Shown here: positions 1-5,880 of the stretch, one piece after another | Layout: every line of letters starts with the position of its first letter | How positions within the stretch are numbered: position 1 is the first letter of the stretch | Source: Candidatus Nealsoniibacteriota bacterium | Lineage (GTDB): Bacteria; Patescibacteriota; Minisyncoccia; Minisyncoccales; MHMH01 | Length of the DNA: 12,652 nucleotides | Direction of reading: 5' to 3' | NCBI GenBank assembly: GCA_016181985.1 | Contig: JACOYG010000031.1 | Span: 1 to 12,652 of the forward strand | Made by a program: the position numbers and the translations under genes | Notes under the pieces: generated by a model | Told to the model about the DNA's origin: nothing | Seen by the model: only the letters and a program-made list of their open reading frames with translations | The model's database searches: none

Positions 1-78
1 GCTAAGAAAGAGCTCGGAATACTTGTTAATTTCAGACGGAAATCTCTTCAACCAAAAAGAATATTAAATCGTCCGTAG
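1..78 (+). other. Unresolved 3' tail of an upstream gene (rpsC expected by gene order)
   Basis: In almost all bacteria S3 (rpsC) lies directly upstream of L16, so its end is expected here. No recognisable S3 C-terminal signature is visible. Three readings are possible: a basic tail in frame 1 (AKKELGILVNFRRKSLQPKR and five more residues) ending at TAG 76-78; a frame-2 tail ending at TAA 65-67; or a stop at TAA 3-5 with everything after it non-coding. The frame-1 reading runs into the repeat-like motif that starts near 72, which argues slightly against it. I cannot decide from this window. Confidence 0.3.
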
Positions 79-80
79 CC

Positions 81-118
81 ATTCGTAGAATTCGGATATT
101 TATTCGTAGCATTCGGAT
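81..118 (+). repeat. Tandem 17-bp ATTCGTAG(A/C)ATTCGGAT motif
   Basis: Two copies of a 17-bp motif (81-97 and 102-118) differ at one base and are spaced 21 bp apart. A partial copy (CCGTAGCCATTCGTAG) begins just upstream. The motif lies directly in front of the rplP start, which follows after an AT-rich TATATTTATT run. It looks like a short intergenic repeat of the sort that litters some CPR genomes; no function can be read from it. Confidence 0.6.
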
Positions 119-128
119 TATATTTATT

Positions 129-536
129 ATGTTGATGCCTAAAAAAGTAAAACACAGAAAATGGAGAAAGGGAGTCGTCAGAGCGGAAATTGAAAACCGC
201 GGAACCGAATTGGCTTTCGGCAGTTTTGGTTTAAAAGCCATGGAAGGGAAGTGGATTTCGGCCAGACAGATTGAAGCCGCCAGAAAGACGGTAATCAGAT
301 ATCTTAAAAAAGGAGGAAAATTTTGGATCAGGATTTTTCCCGACAAGCCCGTTACCAAAAAGGGAACGGAAGTTCCTATGGGCGGAGGCAAGGGCGGAGT
401 TGATCATTATGCTTTTGCGATAAGGCCGGGCAGGATCATGTTTGAATTGGAAGGCGTGAAAGAGGAGGTTGCCAAAGAGGCTTTTGGCATGGCTTCCGAC
501 AAGCTGCCGATAAAAACTAAGTTTATAAAAAGATAA
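129..536 (+). CDS. rplP: 50S ribosomal protein L16
   Basis: L16 is a large-subunit protein near the peptidyl-transferase centre and the A-site tRNA elbow. The 135-aa product has the family start (MLMPKKVKHRKWRKG), the central GKWISARQIEAARKT block, the KIGWIRIFPDKPVTKK-type stretch (here KFWIRIFPDKPVTKKGTEVP) and the GGGKGGVDHYA glycine-rich loop, and it ends with the expected KLPIKTKFIKR tail. Its length is normal for the family (about 135-140 aa). The start at 129 gives the exact canonical N-terminus. There is no Shine-Dalgarno; the start is preceded by TATTTATT. Its TAA stop shares one base with the rpmC start (TAATG), which implies translational coupling. Confidence 0.97.
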   Translation: MLMPKKVKHRKWRKGVVRAEIENRGTELAFGSFGLKAMEGKWISARQIEAARKTVIRYLKKGGKFWIRIFPDKPVTKKGTEVPMGGGKGGVDHYAFAIRPGRIMFELEGVKEEVAKEAFGMASDKLPIKTKFIKR

Positions 537-718
537 TGAAAGCGCAAGAATTAAAACAAAAATCGCCGGAAGAATTGAAAAAATTGCTTCAAGACAACCG
601 CGAAGGTCTGAGGCAGTTGAAATTTGATTTAGCTTCGGGTAAAGTTAAGAACATCAGAGAGATAAGACAAATCAGAAGAGATGTCGCACGGATATTAACC
701 ATACAAAATAAACATTAG
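536..718 (+). CDS. rpmC: 50S ribosomal protein L29
   Basis: L29 is a small two-helix protein near the polypeptide exit tunnel. At 60 aa it has the usual family size. It starts with the family pattern MKAQELKQKSPEELKKLL and carries the LRQLKFDLASGKVKN...IRQIRRDVARILT signature. It is rich in Lys/Arg and predicted to be wholly helical. The start codon overlaps the rplP stop by one base (TAATG), and the next gene begins four bases after its TAG stop. Identity follows from both sequence and order (L16-L29-S17). Confidence 0.96.
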   Translation: MKAQELKQKSPEELKKLLQDNREGLRQLKFDLASGKVKNIREIRQIRRDVARILTIQNKH

Positions 719-722
719 ATTT

Positions 723-953
723 ATGCCAAAACGCCAATTACAGGGAATAATTATTTCCAATAAAATGCAAAAGACGGTTGTTGTGACGGTGGAGAGTATT
801 AAGAAGCATCCCAAATACTTAAAGACTTTTAAGTCGCACAAGAATTACAAAGCCCATACGGACGAGGCGTTTCAAATTGACGACAAAGTCATAATCGAAG
901 AATGCAATCCCATAAGCAAAGATAAAAAGTGGAAAGTGATTAAAAAGATATGA
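723..953 (+). CDS. rpsQ: 30S ribosomal protein S17
   Basis: S17 is a primary 16S rRNA binding protein with an OB fold. The 76-aa product shows the family core: LQGIIISNKMQKTVVVTVE, then HPKYLKTFKSHKNYKAHTDE and IDDKVIIEECNPISKDKKWKV (family: GD.V.I.E.RPLSK.K.W). The start follows TAGATTT with no Shine-Dalgarno. The gene ends with TGA inside ATGA, overlapping rplN by four bases. It is a little shorter than E. coli S17 (84 aa), mainly at the N-terminus, as in many CPR members. Confidence 0.96.
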   Translation: MPKRQLQGIIISNKMQKTVVVTVESIKKHPKYLKTFKSHKNYKAHTDEAFQIDDKVIIEECNPISKDKKWKVIKKI

Positions 954-1321
954 TTCAACTCAGATCAATGTTAAAAGTAACGGATAATACGGGAGCCAAA
1001 ATGCTTCAATGCATTCATATTATGGTTGGTTTTCATCATAAATCCGGCCAAATCGGCGATATTATCGTCGGCGTGGTGAAGGAAGCCGAGCCCAGAAGAA
1101 TCGTTAAAAAACACGAGGTAGTCAGGGCGGTTATCGTCAGGCAGAGAAAAGCCCTCAGAAGAGCGGACGGCTCGTATATTCGCTTTGACGACAACGCGTG
1201 CGTTATTCTGGAAGCAAAAACGAAAGAACCCAAAGGCGGAAGAATATCGGGACCCATACCCAAGGAAATCAAAGAAAAAGGTTTTGATAAAATAGCATCC
1301 TTAGCCGAGGAAATAATATAA
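950..1321 (+). CDS. rplN: 50S ribosomal protein L14
   Basis: L14 binds 23S rRNA at the subunit interface, where it forms bridges to 16S rRNA. The 123-aa product begins MIQLRSMLKVTDNTGAKMLQCI (family: T.L.VADNSGAK...CI), continues with GDIIVGVVKEAEPRRIVKKHEVVRAVIVR, and carries the FDDNACVILEAKTKEPKGGRISGPIPKE block. Length equals the family norm (122-123 aa). The normally short loop after the CI strand reads MVGFHHKSGQ, a mild divergence. It overlaps rpsQ by ATGA and is followed after one base by rplX. Confidence 0.97.
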   Translation: MIQLRSMLKVTDNTGAKMLQCIHIMVGFHHKSGQIGDIIVGVVKEAEPRRIVKKHEVVRAVIVRQRKALRRADGSYIRFDDNACVILEAKTKEPKGGRISGPIPKEIKEKGFDKIASLAEEII

Positions 1322-1322
1322 T

Positions 1323-1628
1323 ATGAAGATAAAGAAAAATGACACAGTATTAATAATATCGGGCAAAGACCGCGGCAAACGCGGCAAGGTTTTGGATGTG
1401 TTTCCGGCGCAAGGCAAGTTAATGGTGGAAGGATTGAATTTGAGAAAGAAACACGCAAAACCGAAAAAGCAGGGAGAAAAAGGCCAGGTAGTCGAAATAC
1501 CGGCTCCCATCCAAGTTTCCAATATTGAGCTGGTTTGCGCCAAGTGCGGAAAACCGACAAGAGTGGGTTACAAAACAATTGATAATAAGAAATATAGAAT
1601 GTGCAAGAAATGCCGGCAAGAAATTTAA
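1323..1628 (+). CDS. rplX: 50S ribosomal protein L24 with zinc-ribbon tail
   Basis: L24 is an early 23S rRNA assembly protein near the exit tunnel. The 101-aa product starts with a KOW motif (residues about 4-30: KKNDTVLIISGKDRGKRGKV) followed by the LMVEGLNLRKKHAKPKKQ strand. The C-terminal end carries four cysteines, C72, C75, C94 and C97 (CAKCGKPTRVG...CKKC), the zinc ribbon seen in many bacterial L24 proteins. The start lies one base after the rplN stop (TAATATG), with no room for a separate ribosome binding site, so translation is probably coupled. Confidence 0.96.
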   Translation: MKIKKNDTVLIISGKDRGKRGKVLDVFPAQGKLMVEGLNLRKKHAKPKKQGEKGQVVEIPAPIQVSNIELVCAKCGKPTRVGYKTIDNKKYRMCKKCRQEI

Positions 1629-1632
1629 TTTT

Positions 1633-2190
1633 ATGTTAAAACTAAAAGACAAATATCAAAAAGAAGTAATACCTCAAATGATGGAAAAATTCGGCTATAA
1701 AAGCCAGATGGCTGTTCCCCGTATCAAAAAAGCGGTTGTTAATACGGGTTTCGGCAAAGAGGCGGTATCAAAGACCGGCGACGAATTGAAGAAGCTTCAA
1801 GCAAACGCCGTAGAGTCAATTACTTTGATCTGCGGACAAAGAGCCGTTCTGACTCATGCCAAAAAAGCCATTTCCACTTTTAAATTAAGAAAAGGCCTTC
1901 CCATCGGCGCTATGGTTACATTAAGAGGGCAGAGAATGTATGATTTTTTAGAAAGGGTGATAAACGTGGTTTTGCCACGTTCGCGCGACTTCAGGGGGCT
2001 TGATCCGAAATCAGTTGATAAGCAGGGAAATTTGACTTTCGCGATTAAAGAGCATATTTCTTTTCCCGAAATTTCCCAGGAAAAATCAAAACAGATTTTC
2101 GGCTTGGAAATTACAGTGAACACCAGCGCGGGAAACAGGGAAAAAGGATTGGAATTATTAAAATTAATGGGTTTCCCGATAAAAAAATAA
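1633..2190 (+). CDS. rplE: 50S ribosomal protein L5
   Basis: L5 binds 5S rRNA and contacts P-site tRNA at the central protuberance. The 185-aa product (family about 178-187) contains PRIKKAVVNTGFGKEA, the QANAVESITLICGQRAVLTHAKKAI block, FKLRKGLPIGAMVTLRGQRMYDFLERV, the RDFRGLDPKSVDKQGNLTFAIKEH loop and a FGLEITVNTSAG tail. An in-frame ATG exists further upstream (1525), but it would add 36 residues overlapping rplX that do not belong to the family. The ATG at 1633 (MLKLKDKYQKEVIPQ) matches the family N-terminus and follows the rplX stop by four bases. It is followed by a repeat insertion rather than directly by rpsN. Confidence 0.96.
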   Translation: MLKLKDKYQKEVIPQMMEKFGYKSQMAVPRIKKAVVNTGFGKEAVSKTGDELKKLQANAVESITLICGQRAVLTHAKKAISTFKLRKGLPIGAMVTLRGQRMYDFLERVINVVLPRSRDFRGLDPKSVDKQGNLTFAIKEHISFPEISQEKSKQIFGLEITVNTSAGNREKGLELLKLMGFPIKK

Positions 2191-2191
2191 G

Positions 2192-2294
2192 TACGCCCTT
2201 CGACAAGCTCAGGGCACACTTCGACTCGGTTAGTATCAAGATGATACTTGCACTGAGCGAGGACTGAGCGAAACGAAGGACGAGTCGAAGTGTG
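2192..2294. repeat. Composite palindromic repeat insertion between rplE and rpsN
   Basis: The roughly 100 bases between the rplE stop and the rpsN coding body are a repeat element, unlike the 0-9 base gaps elsewhere in this operon. Parts in order: GCCCTTCGACAAGCTCAGGGC (2195-2215, with a GCCCT/AGGGC stem); the left arm CACACTTCGACTCG (2215-2228); an inner hairpin AGTATC-AAGAT-GATACT (2232-2248); a tandem ACTGAGCGA pair (2252-2260 and 2263-2271); and the right arm CGAGTCGAAGTGTG (2281-2294), a perfect 14-bp reverse complement of the left arm. The last three bases of the right arm are the GTG start of rpsN. The CTTCGACAAGCTCAGG and CTGAGCGAAGTCGAAG-like words are familiar dispersed repeats of uncultured-bacterial genomes. 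Confidence 0.85.
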
Positions 2295-2477
2295 GCTACC
2301 GAAGCGCAAATAGCAAAATCAAAGAAAAAACCAAAATATTCCTCTCGTTTAACGCGGCGTTGTTTCCGTTGCGGCAGGAAAAGAGCATACATGAGGAGAT
2401 TTGGTCTTTGCCGCATATGCTTCAGAGAAATGGCTAATAAAGGTCTTATTCCGGGCATTAAAAAATCAAGCTGGTAA
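2292..2477 (+). CDS. rpsN: 30S ribosomal protein S14, zinc-binding type
   Basis: S14 is a small-subunit head protein. At 61 aa this is the short type-Z form, with zinc ligands C24, C27, C40 and C43 in CFRCGRKRAYMRRFGLC..C, and the ending GLIPGIKKSSW exactly as in the family. The start has to be GTG at 2292: upstream in frame there is a TGA at 2265-2267 with no ATG in between, and the first downstream ATG (residue 34) is already past the first zinc pair. That GTG lies at the end of the repeat's right arm, so the repeat supplies the start codon. The nearest Shine-Dalgarno-like sequence (GAAGGA, 2275-2280) is also repeat sequence, with an 11-base spacer. Confidence 0.95.
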   Translation: MATEAQIAKSKKKPKYSSRLTRRCFRCGRKRAYMRRFGLCRICFREMANKGLIPGIKKSSW

Positions 2478-2486
2478 CCAAATATT

Positions 2487-2876
2487 ATGACAGATCCAAT
2501 AGCAGACATGTTTAATAGAATAAGAAACGCTCAAATGGCCGGCAAGCCGCTGGTTTCGGTTCCTTTTTCAAATATCAAATTCAATATCGCTCAAATTCTG
2601 GAAAAAAATCAATTTGTTGATAAGGTTGATAAAAGAGGAAGAAAGGTTGATAAATTTATTGACATCACGCTTAAATATGATAATAAGACGCCGGTTATCT
2701 CCGGGATTAAAAAGTTTTCCAAGCCCGGCCAAAGGATTTATCTTTCTTTTGGAGACATCAAGATGGTCAAAGGGGGATACGGCATCGCGATAATTTCCAC
2801 TCCGAAAGGCTTAATGACAAACAAAGAAGCGAGAAGGCAGAAAATGGGAGGAGAATTAATATGTGAAGTTTGGTAG
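2487..2876 (+). CDS. rpsH: 30S ribosomal protein S8
   Basis: S8 binds the central domain of 16S rRNA and in several bacteria is the autorepressor of the spc operon. The 129-aa product has the family start MTDPIADMFNRIRNAQMAGK, the VPFSNIKFNIAQIL segment, and the C-terminal half with ISGIKKFSKPGQRIYLS, GYGIAIISTPKGLMTNKEARRQKMGGELICEVW. The length is normal (about 130 aa). It starts nine bases after rpsN, preceded by CAAATATT and no Shine-Dalgarno. The final EVW tail is canonical. Confidence 0.97.
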   Translation: MTDPIADMFNRIRNAQMAGKPLVSVPFSNIKFNIAQILEKNQFVDKVDKRGRKVDKFIDITLKYDNKTPVISGIKKFSKPGQRIYLSFGDIKMVKGGYGIAIISTPKGLMTNKEARRQKMGGELICEVW

Positions 2877-2891
2877 TTCGACTTCGCTCAC
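2877..2891. repeat. Fragment of the CTTCGACTTCGCTCAG repeat family
   Basis: The short rpsH-rplF spacer contains TTCGACTTCGCTCAC, which resembles the reverse complement of the CTGAGCGAA(AC)GAAG words in the repeat at 2252-2280. It may be a decayed half-copy of the same family. With 15 bases the match could still be chance. Confidence 0.4.
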
Positions 2892-2895
2892 TATT

Positions 2896-3441
2896 ATGTC
2901 AAGAATAGGTAAAAAACCAATTTTAATACCTCAAGGCGTCGAAGTAAAAATAGACGGCCATAAAGTGACAGTTAGAGGTCCCAAAGGCGAAATATCCAAA
3001 GAATTTCGACCCGAAGTTGACATTGTCATGGAAGACAATAAGATTGCGGTTAAAGTTAGGGGAGAATCCAAGTTGGTTAAATCTCTCTGGGGACTTACCC
3101 GGGCTTTGATTTTTAACATGGTCAACGGCGTTGTGGCCGGCTACGAAAAGAAACTGGAGATAGAAGGAGTGGGATTTAAGGCCAATATTGAAGGCGATTC
3201 CCTGGTTTTAAATATGGGTTTTTCGCATCCCGTAAAAGTAAAAGGCCAGGAAGGAATTAAATTTTTGGTGGAAAAGAACGTTATTACCGTTTCGGGCACG
3301 GATAAAGGATCGGTCGGACAGATGGCGGCAAAGATAAGAGACGTAAAACCGCCGGAGCCCTATAAAGGCAAAGGCATAAGGTATCAGGGAGAACAAATCA
3401 GAAGAAAATTAGGTAAAAAAGCGGTAGCGACTGCTAAATAA
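2896..3441 (+). CDS. rplF: 50S ribosomal protein L6
   Basis: L6 is a two-domain large-subunit protein near the sarcin-ricin loop and the factor-binding site. The 181-aa product (family 175-185) starts MSRIGKKPILIPQGVEVKIDG, with VTVRGPKGEISKEF in domain 1. Domain 2 carries KLEIEGVGFKANIEGDSLVLNMGFSHPV and the conserved GQMAAKIRDVKPPEPYKGKGIRY...RRKLGKKA tail. An in-frame GTG at 2863 would add MKFGSSTSLTI, which overlaps rpsH and the repeat fragment. The ATG at 2896 gives the canonical N-terminus and is preceded by CACTATT without a Shine-Dalgarno. Confidence 0.97.
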   Translation: MSRIGKKPILIPQGVEVKIDGHKVTVRGPKGEISKEFRPEVDIVMEDNKIAVKVRGESKLVKSLWGLTRALIFNMVNGVVAGYEKKLEIEGVGFKANIEGDSLVLNMGFSHPVKVKGQEGIKFLVEKNVITVSGTDKGSVGQMAAKIRDVKPPEPYKGKGIRYQGEQIRRKLGKKAVATAK

Positions 3442-3446
3442 TAATA

Positions 3447-3800
3447 ATGAATATAAAATCTAAAACTGAAAAACGGCAAAGACGCCACAGAAGAGTCAGA
3501 GCCAAGATGCACGGCACAAGCGAAAAGCCCCGTCTTTTAGTTTTTCGATCGGCAAAGCATATTTATGCCCAACTGATCGATGACAATAAAGGAAAGATTA
3601 TTGCGTCGGCTAGCGATTTGAAATTAGCCAAGAGTAAGAAAAATAAAACAGAAAAAGCAAAAGAAATCGGAAAGTTGATTGCCGCAGAAGGGAAAAAATT
3701 ACAAGTGGAAAAAGCGGTTTTTGACCGGGGCGGATACAAGTATCACGGCAGAATAAAAGCCGTGGCCGAAGGAGCCAGGGAAGGAGGTTTAAAATTTTAA
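3447..3800 (+). CDS. rplR: 50S ribosomal protein L18
   Basis: L18 binds 5S rRNA together with L5. The 117-aa product has a basic N-terminal tail (KTEKRQRRHRRVRAKMHGTSEKPRL), the VFRSAKHIYAQLIDDNKGKIIASAS core and a C-terminal VFDRGGYKYHGRIKAVAEGAREGGLKF, which is the diagnostic family end. Its length matches the norm (about 117-120 aa). It follows rplF by five bases and is separated from rpsE by a 42-bp palindrome that starts two bases after its stop codon. Confidence 0.97.
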   Translation: MNIKSKTEKRQRRHRRVRAKMHGTSEKPRLLVFRSAKHIYAQLIDDNKGKIIASASDLKLAKSKKNKTEKAKEIGKLIAAEGKKLQVEKAVFDRGGYKYHGRIKAVAEGAREGGLKF

Positions 3801-3802
3801 GG

Positions 3803-3844
3803 GATTTACGAAATCCTCTCAAATTTGAGTGGATTTCGTAAATC
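3803..3844. repeat. 42-bp near-perfect palindrome, copy 1
   Basis: Structure: 14-bp arm GATTTACGAAATCC, one T, the self-complementary core CTCAAATTTGAG, one T, then GGATTTCGTAAATC, the exact reverse complement of the first arm. An identical copy lies at 6585-6626. It begins two bases after the rplR stop and ends 13 bases before the rpsE ATG. As RNA it would fold into a long hairpin, but no T-run follows, so it does not look like an intrinsic terminator. It is probably a REP/MITE-like element, possibly used for mRNA stabilisation or processing inside the operon. Confidence 0.9.
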
Positions 3845-3857
3845 ATTCAAAAAATTT

Positions 3858-4343
3858 ATGTTTCAAAGAAGAGAACAAAAATTCGGAGAAAAGCCAAGAG
3901 ACGAATTCGAGTCTAAGCTTTTGGATTTGGCGAGAATATCCCACACAAGAGCCGGAGGCAAGAAAATGAGATTCCGGGCGGTAATCATAACCGGCAACAA
4001 GAAGGGCAAGGTTGGCTTAGGTATTGCCAAGGGCGCCGATGTACAGTTGGCCGTAGAAAAGGCAACACGTCTTTCCAAGAAGTATTTAATGGAGGTGCCC
4101 ATTGTTGAAGAAACGATTCCTCATGAAGTTTCGGCTAAATTCGGAGCCGCTAAAATTCTTTTAAGGCCGCAGAGAAAAGGCAGGGGATTGGTGGCCGGAG
4201 GAACCGTCAGGGTGGTGTGCACTTTGGCCGGAATTAAGAATATATCTTCCAAGACCTTGGGCAGCACGGGCAATAAAATTAACAATGCCAGAGCAACGAT
4301 GTCGGCATTAAAGAAATTAAAATATGCAGCTTCACGAACTTAA
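3858..4343 (+). CDS. rpsE: 30S ribosomal protein S5
   Basis: S5 sits at the mRNA entry side of the small subunit and affects decoding accuracy. The 161-aa product has the S5 double-stranded-RNA-binding-like N-domain (RISHTRAGGKKMRFRAVIITGNKKGKVGLGIAKGADVQLAVEKA) and the S5 C-domain (AAKILLRPQRKGRGLVAGGTVRVVCTLAGIKNISSKTLGSTGNKINNARATMSALK). An in-frame TTG at 3825 lies inside the palindrome and would add 11 residues; the ATG at 3858 is preferred because it avoids the repeat. No Shine-Dalgarno is seen (AAAAAATTTATG). The end overlaps rplO by 20 bases, which leaves no room for L30. Confidence 0.95.
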   Translation: MFQRREQKFGEKPRDEFESKLLDLARISHTRAGGKKMRFRAVIITGNKKGKVGLGIAKGADVQLAVEKATRLSKKYLMEVPIVEETIPHEVSAKFGAAKILLRPQRKGRGLVAGGTVRVVCTLAGIKNISSKTLGSTGNKINNARATMSALKKLKYAASRT

Positions 4344-4755
4344 ACCATATCATAAAAGAAAATCCCGCAAGCGCGTCGGCCGCGGAGGCAAACGCGGCAC
4401 TTATTCGGGCAAAGGCGTCAAGGGACAAAATTCCCGATCCGGCAGGAAATTTCCGCCGGCTATCAGGGAATTGATAAAAAGGTACCCGAAATTGAGAGGA
4501 TACAGATTCAAGACCCAAGATTCAAATATCGAAGTTATAAACCTCGATGTTTTAGATAAAAATTTTGAAGCCGGCCAGACGGTCAATCCGCAGGCATTAT
4601 CAGAAAAGAAATTAATCCGCAATGTAAAAGGAAAAATGCCCAAGGTTAAGATTTTAGGCGGAGGTAAAATAACAAAATCTCTGACGTTTGAAAATTGTTT
4701 AGTTTCAAAGCAAGCTAAAGAAAAAATAGAGAAAGCCAATGGATTGGTTAAATAA
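4324..4755 (+). CDS. rplO: 50S ribosomal protein L15
   Basis: L15 is a late-assembly large-subunit protein with a long basic N-terminal extension. The 143-aa product starts MQLHELKPYHKRKSRKRVGRG, followed by GKRGTYSGKGVKGQNSRSG (canonical glycine-rich RNA-binding tail) and a globular part with INLDVLDKNFEAGQTVNPQAL and VKILGGGKITKSLTFENCLVSKQAKEKIEKANG. Its start lies 20 bases inside rpsE in another frame, and its end overlaps secY by 17 bases. This shows strong translational coupling and confirms that rpmD (L30), normally between S5 and L15, is absent. Confidence 0.96.
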   Translation: MQLHELKPYHKRKSRKRVGRGGKRGTYSGKGVKGQNSRSGRKFPPAIRELIKRYPKLRGYRFKTQDSNIEVINLDVLDKNFEAGQTVNPQALSEKKLIRNVKGKMPKVKILGGGKITKSLTFENCLVSKQAKEKIEKANGLVK

Positions 4756-5878
4756 GGTTATCCAAATTTTCAAGATTAAAGATCTCCGAAACAAAATACT
4801 GTTTGTTTTGGCGGTTTTTGTCGTTTTCCGGTTAATGGCCAATATACCCATACCGGGCATCAATATGGAAAATTTGCGCGCCTTCTTTGAACAGTTCCAG
4901 GTTTTCGGCATTCTTAACGCTTTTACCGGCGGAGCTTTGGATAATCTTTCAATTATCATGTTGGGATTGGGGCCATATATCACCTCAACGATTATTTTAC
5001 AATTACTGACCATGATTTTTCCCAAATTGGAGCAGATGTATAAAGAAGAGGGCGAACAAGGGCGCCAGAAATTCAACCAATACGGCAGAATTTTAACGGT
5101 ACCATTGGCCATGCTGCAGGGTTTTGCCATGCTTAATCTGCTTCAAAGGCAGGGAGCCATCGGTTCGATTACTCCGGAGGTTATGAAGATTATTTTAAAA
5201 TGGGATCCGAGCCAGCTTCCGGCTTATTTGCTGTTTTTTGCTATGTCCTTATTGATTGTCGCAGGCGTAGTTATGGTCAATGAAGCCCGCAGAAATATTC
5301 CGGTTTCTTACGCCAAGAGAGTGAGAGGCCAAAAAATGTACGGAGGCGTTTCCACTTATTTGCCTTTAAATATCAATCCGGCTGGCGTTATCCCGATCAT
5401 TTTCGCTTTATCAATTCTGCTTTTCCCGGGAATGATCGCCAACTTTTTGGCCGGAGCCGGAGGCGCCGTTGGAAATATCGCTCAAAGCATTGGAAATTTC
5501 TTTCAAAATCCCTGGACTTACGGCATATCATATTTTTTCTTAGTTTGTGTTTTCACTTATTTTTATACGGCGGTCACTTTCGATCCTAAAAACATTTCTT
5601 CCAATCTTCAGAAGATGGGCGGCTTTATTCCCGGCATCAGGCCGGGCCAGCCTACGGCAAGTTTTTTGTATTACATTTTAAACCGGATTTTGCTGATTGG
5701 CGCTTTGTTTTTGGGAGGAATCGCCGTCATGCCCTCGATTATTCAGGGGGCAACGGGAATTACGACTTTTGAATTTTTAGTCGGCGGCACGTCTTTATTG
5801 ATCGTGGTTTCGGTGGTCTTGGAGACCATGCGCCAAATTCGTTCCCAGCTTCAAATGCGGGAGTATGACACTTTTTAA
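4739..5878 (+). CDS. secY: Preprotein translocase subunit SecY, apparently lacking TM4-TM5
   Basis: SecY is the pore subunit of the Sec translocon in the cytoplasmic membrane. Recognisable parts: TM1 (about 18-37, NIPIPG just after), plug and TM2 (about 55-91, NAFTGGALDNLS then LGLGPYITSTIILQLL), TM3 (about 117-136), TM6 (about 160-180), the ribosome-binding C5-type loop (RNIPVSYAKRVRG...STYLPLNINPAGVIP, 185-220), TM7, TM8, the IPGIRPG loop (297-303), TM9 and TM10 (LVGGTSLLIVVSVV). At 379 aa it is about 60 residues shorter than typical SecY (430-445). The missing part maps between residues 140 and 150: TM4 with its WLGE end and TM5 with the GIGNG(I/V)S motif are absent. Two helices are lost, so downstream topology is kept. 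The reading frame is intact. The start overlaps rplO by 17 bases. Confidence 0.93.
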   Translation: MDWLNKVIQIFKIKDLRNKILFVLAVFVVFRLMANIPIPGINMENLRAFFEQFQVFGILNAFTGGALDNLSIIMLGLGPYITSTIILQLLTMIFPKLEQMYKEEGEQGRQKFNQYGRILTVPLAMLQGFAMLNLLQRQGAIGSITPEVMKIILKWDPSQLPAYLLFFAMSLLIVAGVVMVNEARRNIPVSYAKRVRGQKMYGGVSTYLPLNINPAGVIPIIFALSILLFPGMIANFLAGAGGAVGNIAQSIGNFFQNPWTYGISYFFLVCVFTYFYTAVTFDPKNISSNLQKMGGFIPGIRPGQPTASFLYYILNRILLIGALFLGGIAVMPSIIQGATGITTFEFLVGGTSLLIVVSVVLETMRQIRSQLQMREYDTF

Positions 5879-5880
5879 AT

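Noticed and set aside
32..391. Long open frame on the minus strand opposite rplP
   Set aside because: It is antisense to a certain L16 gene, has no family features and no ribosome binding site. All other long minus-strand frames in the ribosomal block are rejected for the same reason.
1525..1632. Upstream ATG extending rplE by 36 residues
   Set aside because: The extension overlaps the rplX zinc-ribbon coding region in another frame and does not resemble the L5 N-terminus; ATG 1633 does.
3803..3844. 42-bp palindrome as an intrinsic terminator
   Set aside because: No T-run follows either copy, and essential downstream genes continue on the same strand without a new promoter that I can see.
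3825..3857. TTG start of rpsE inside the 42-bp palindrome
   Set aside because: The extra residues are encoded by the repeat and are not S5-like. An ATG at 3858 gives a normal S5 start.
5141..5200. Frameshift explaining the short SecY
   Set aside because: The frame is continuous and neither alternative frame encodes the missing TM4-TM5 motifs, so this is an in-frame loss, not a frameshift.
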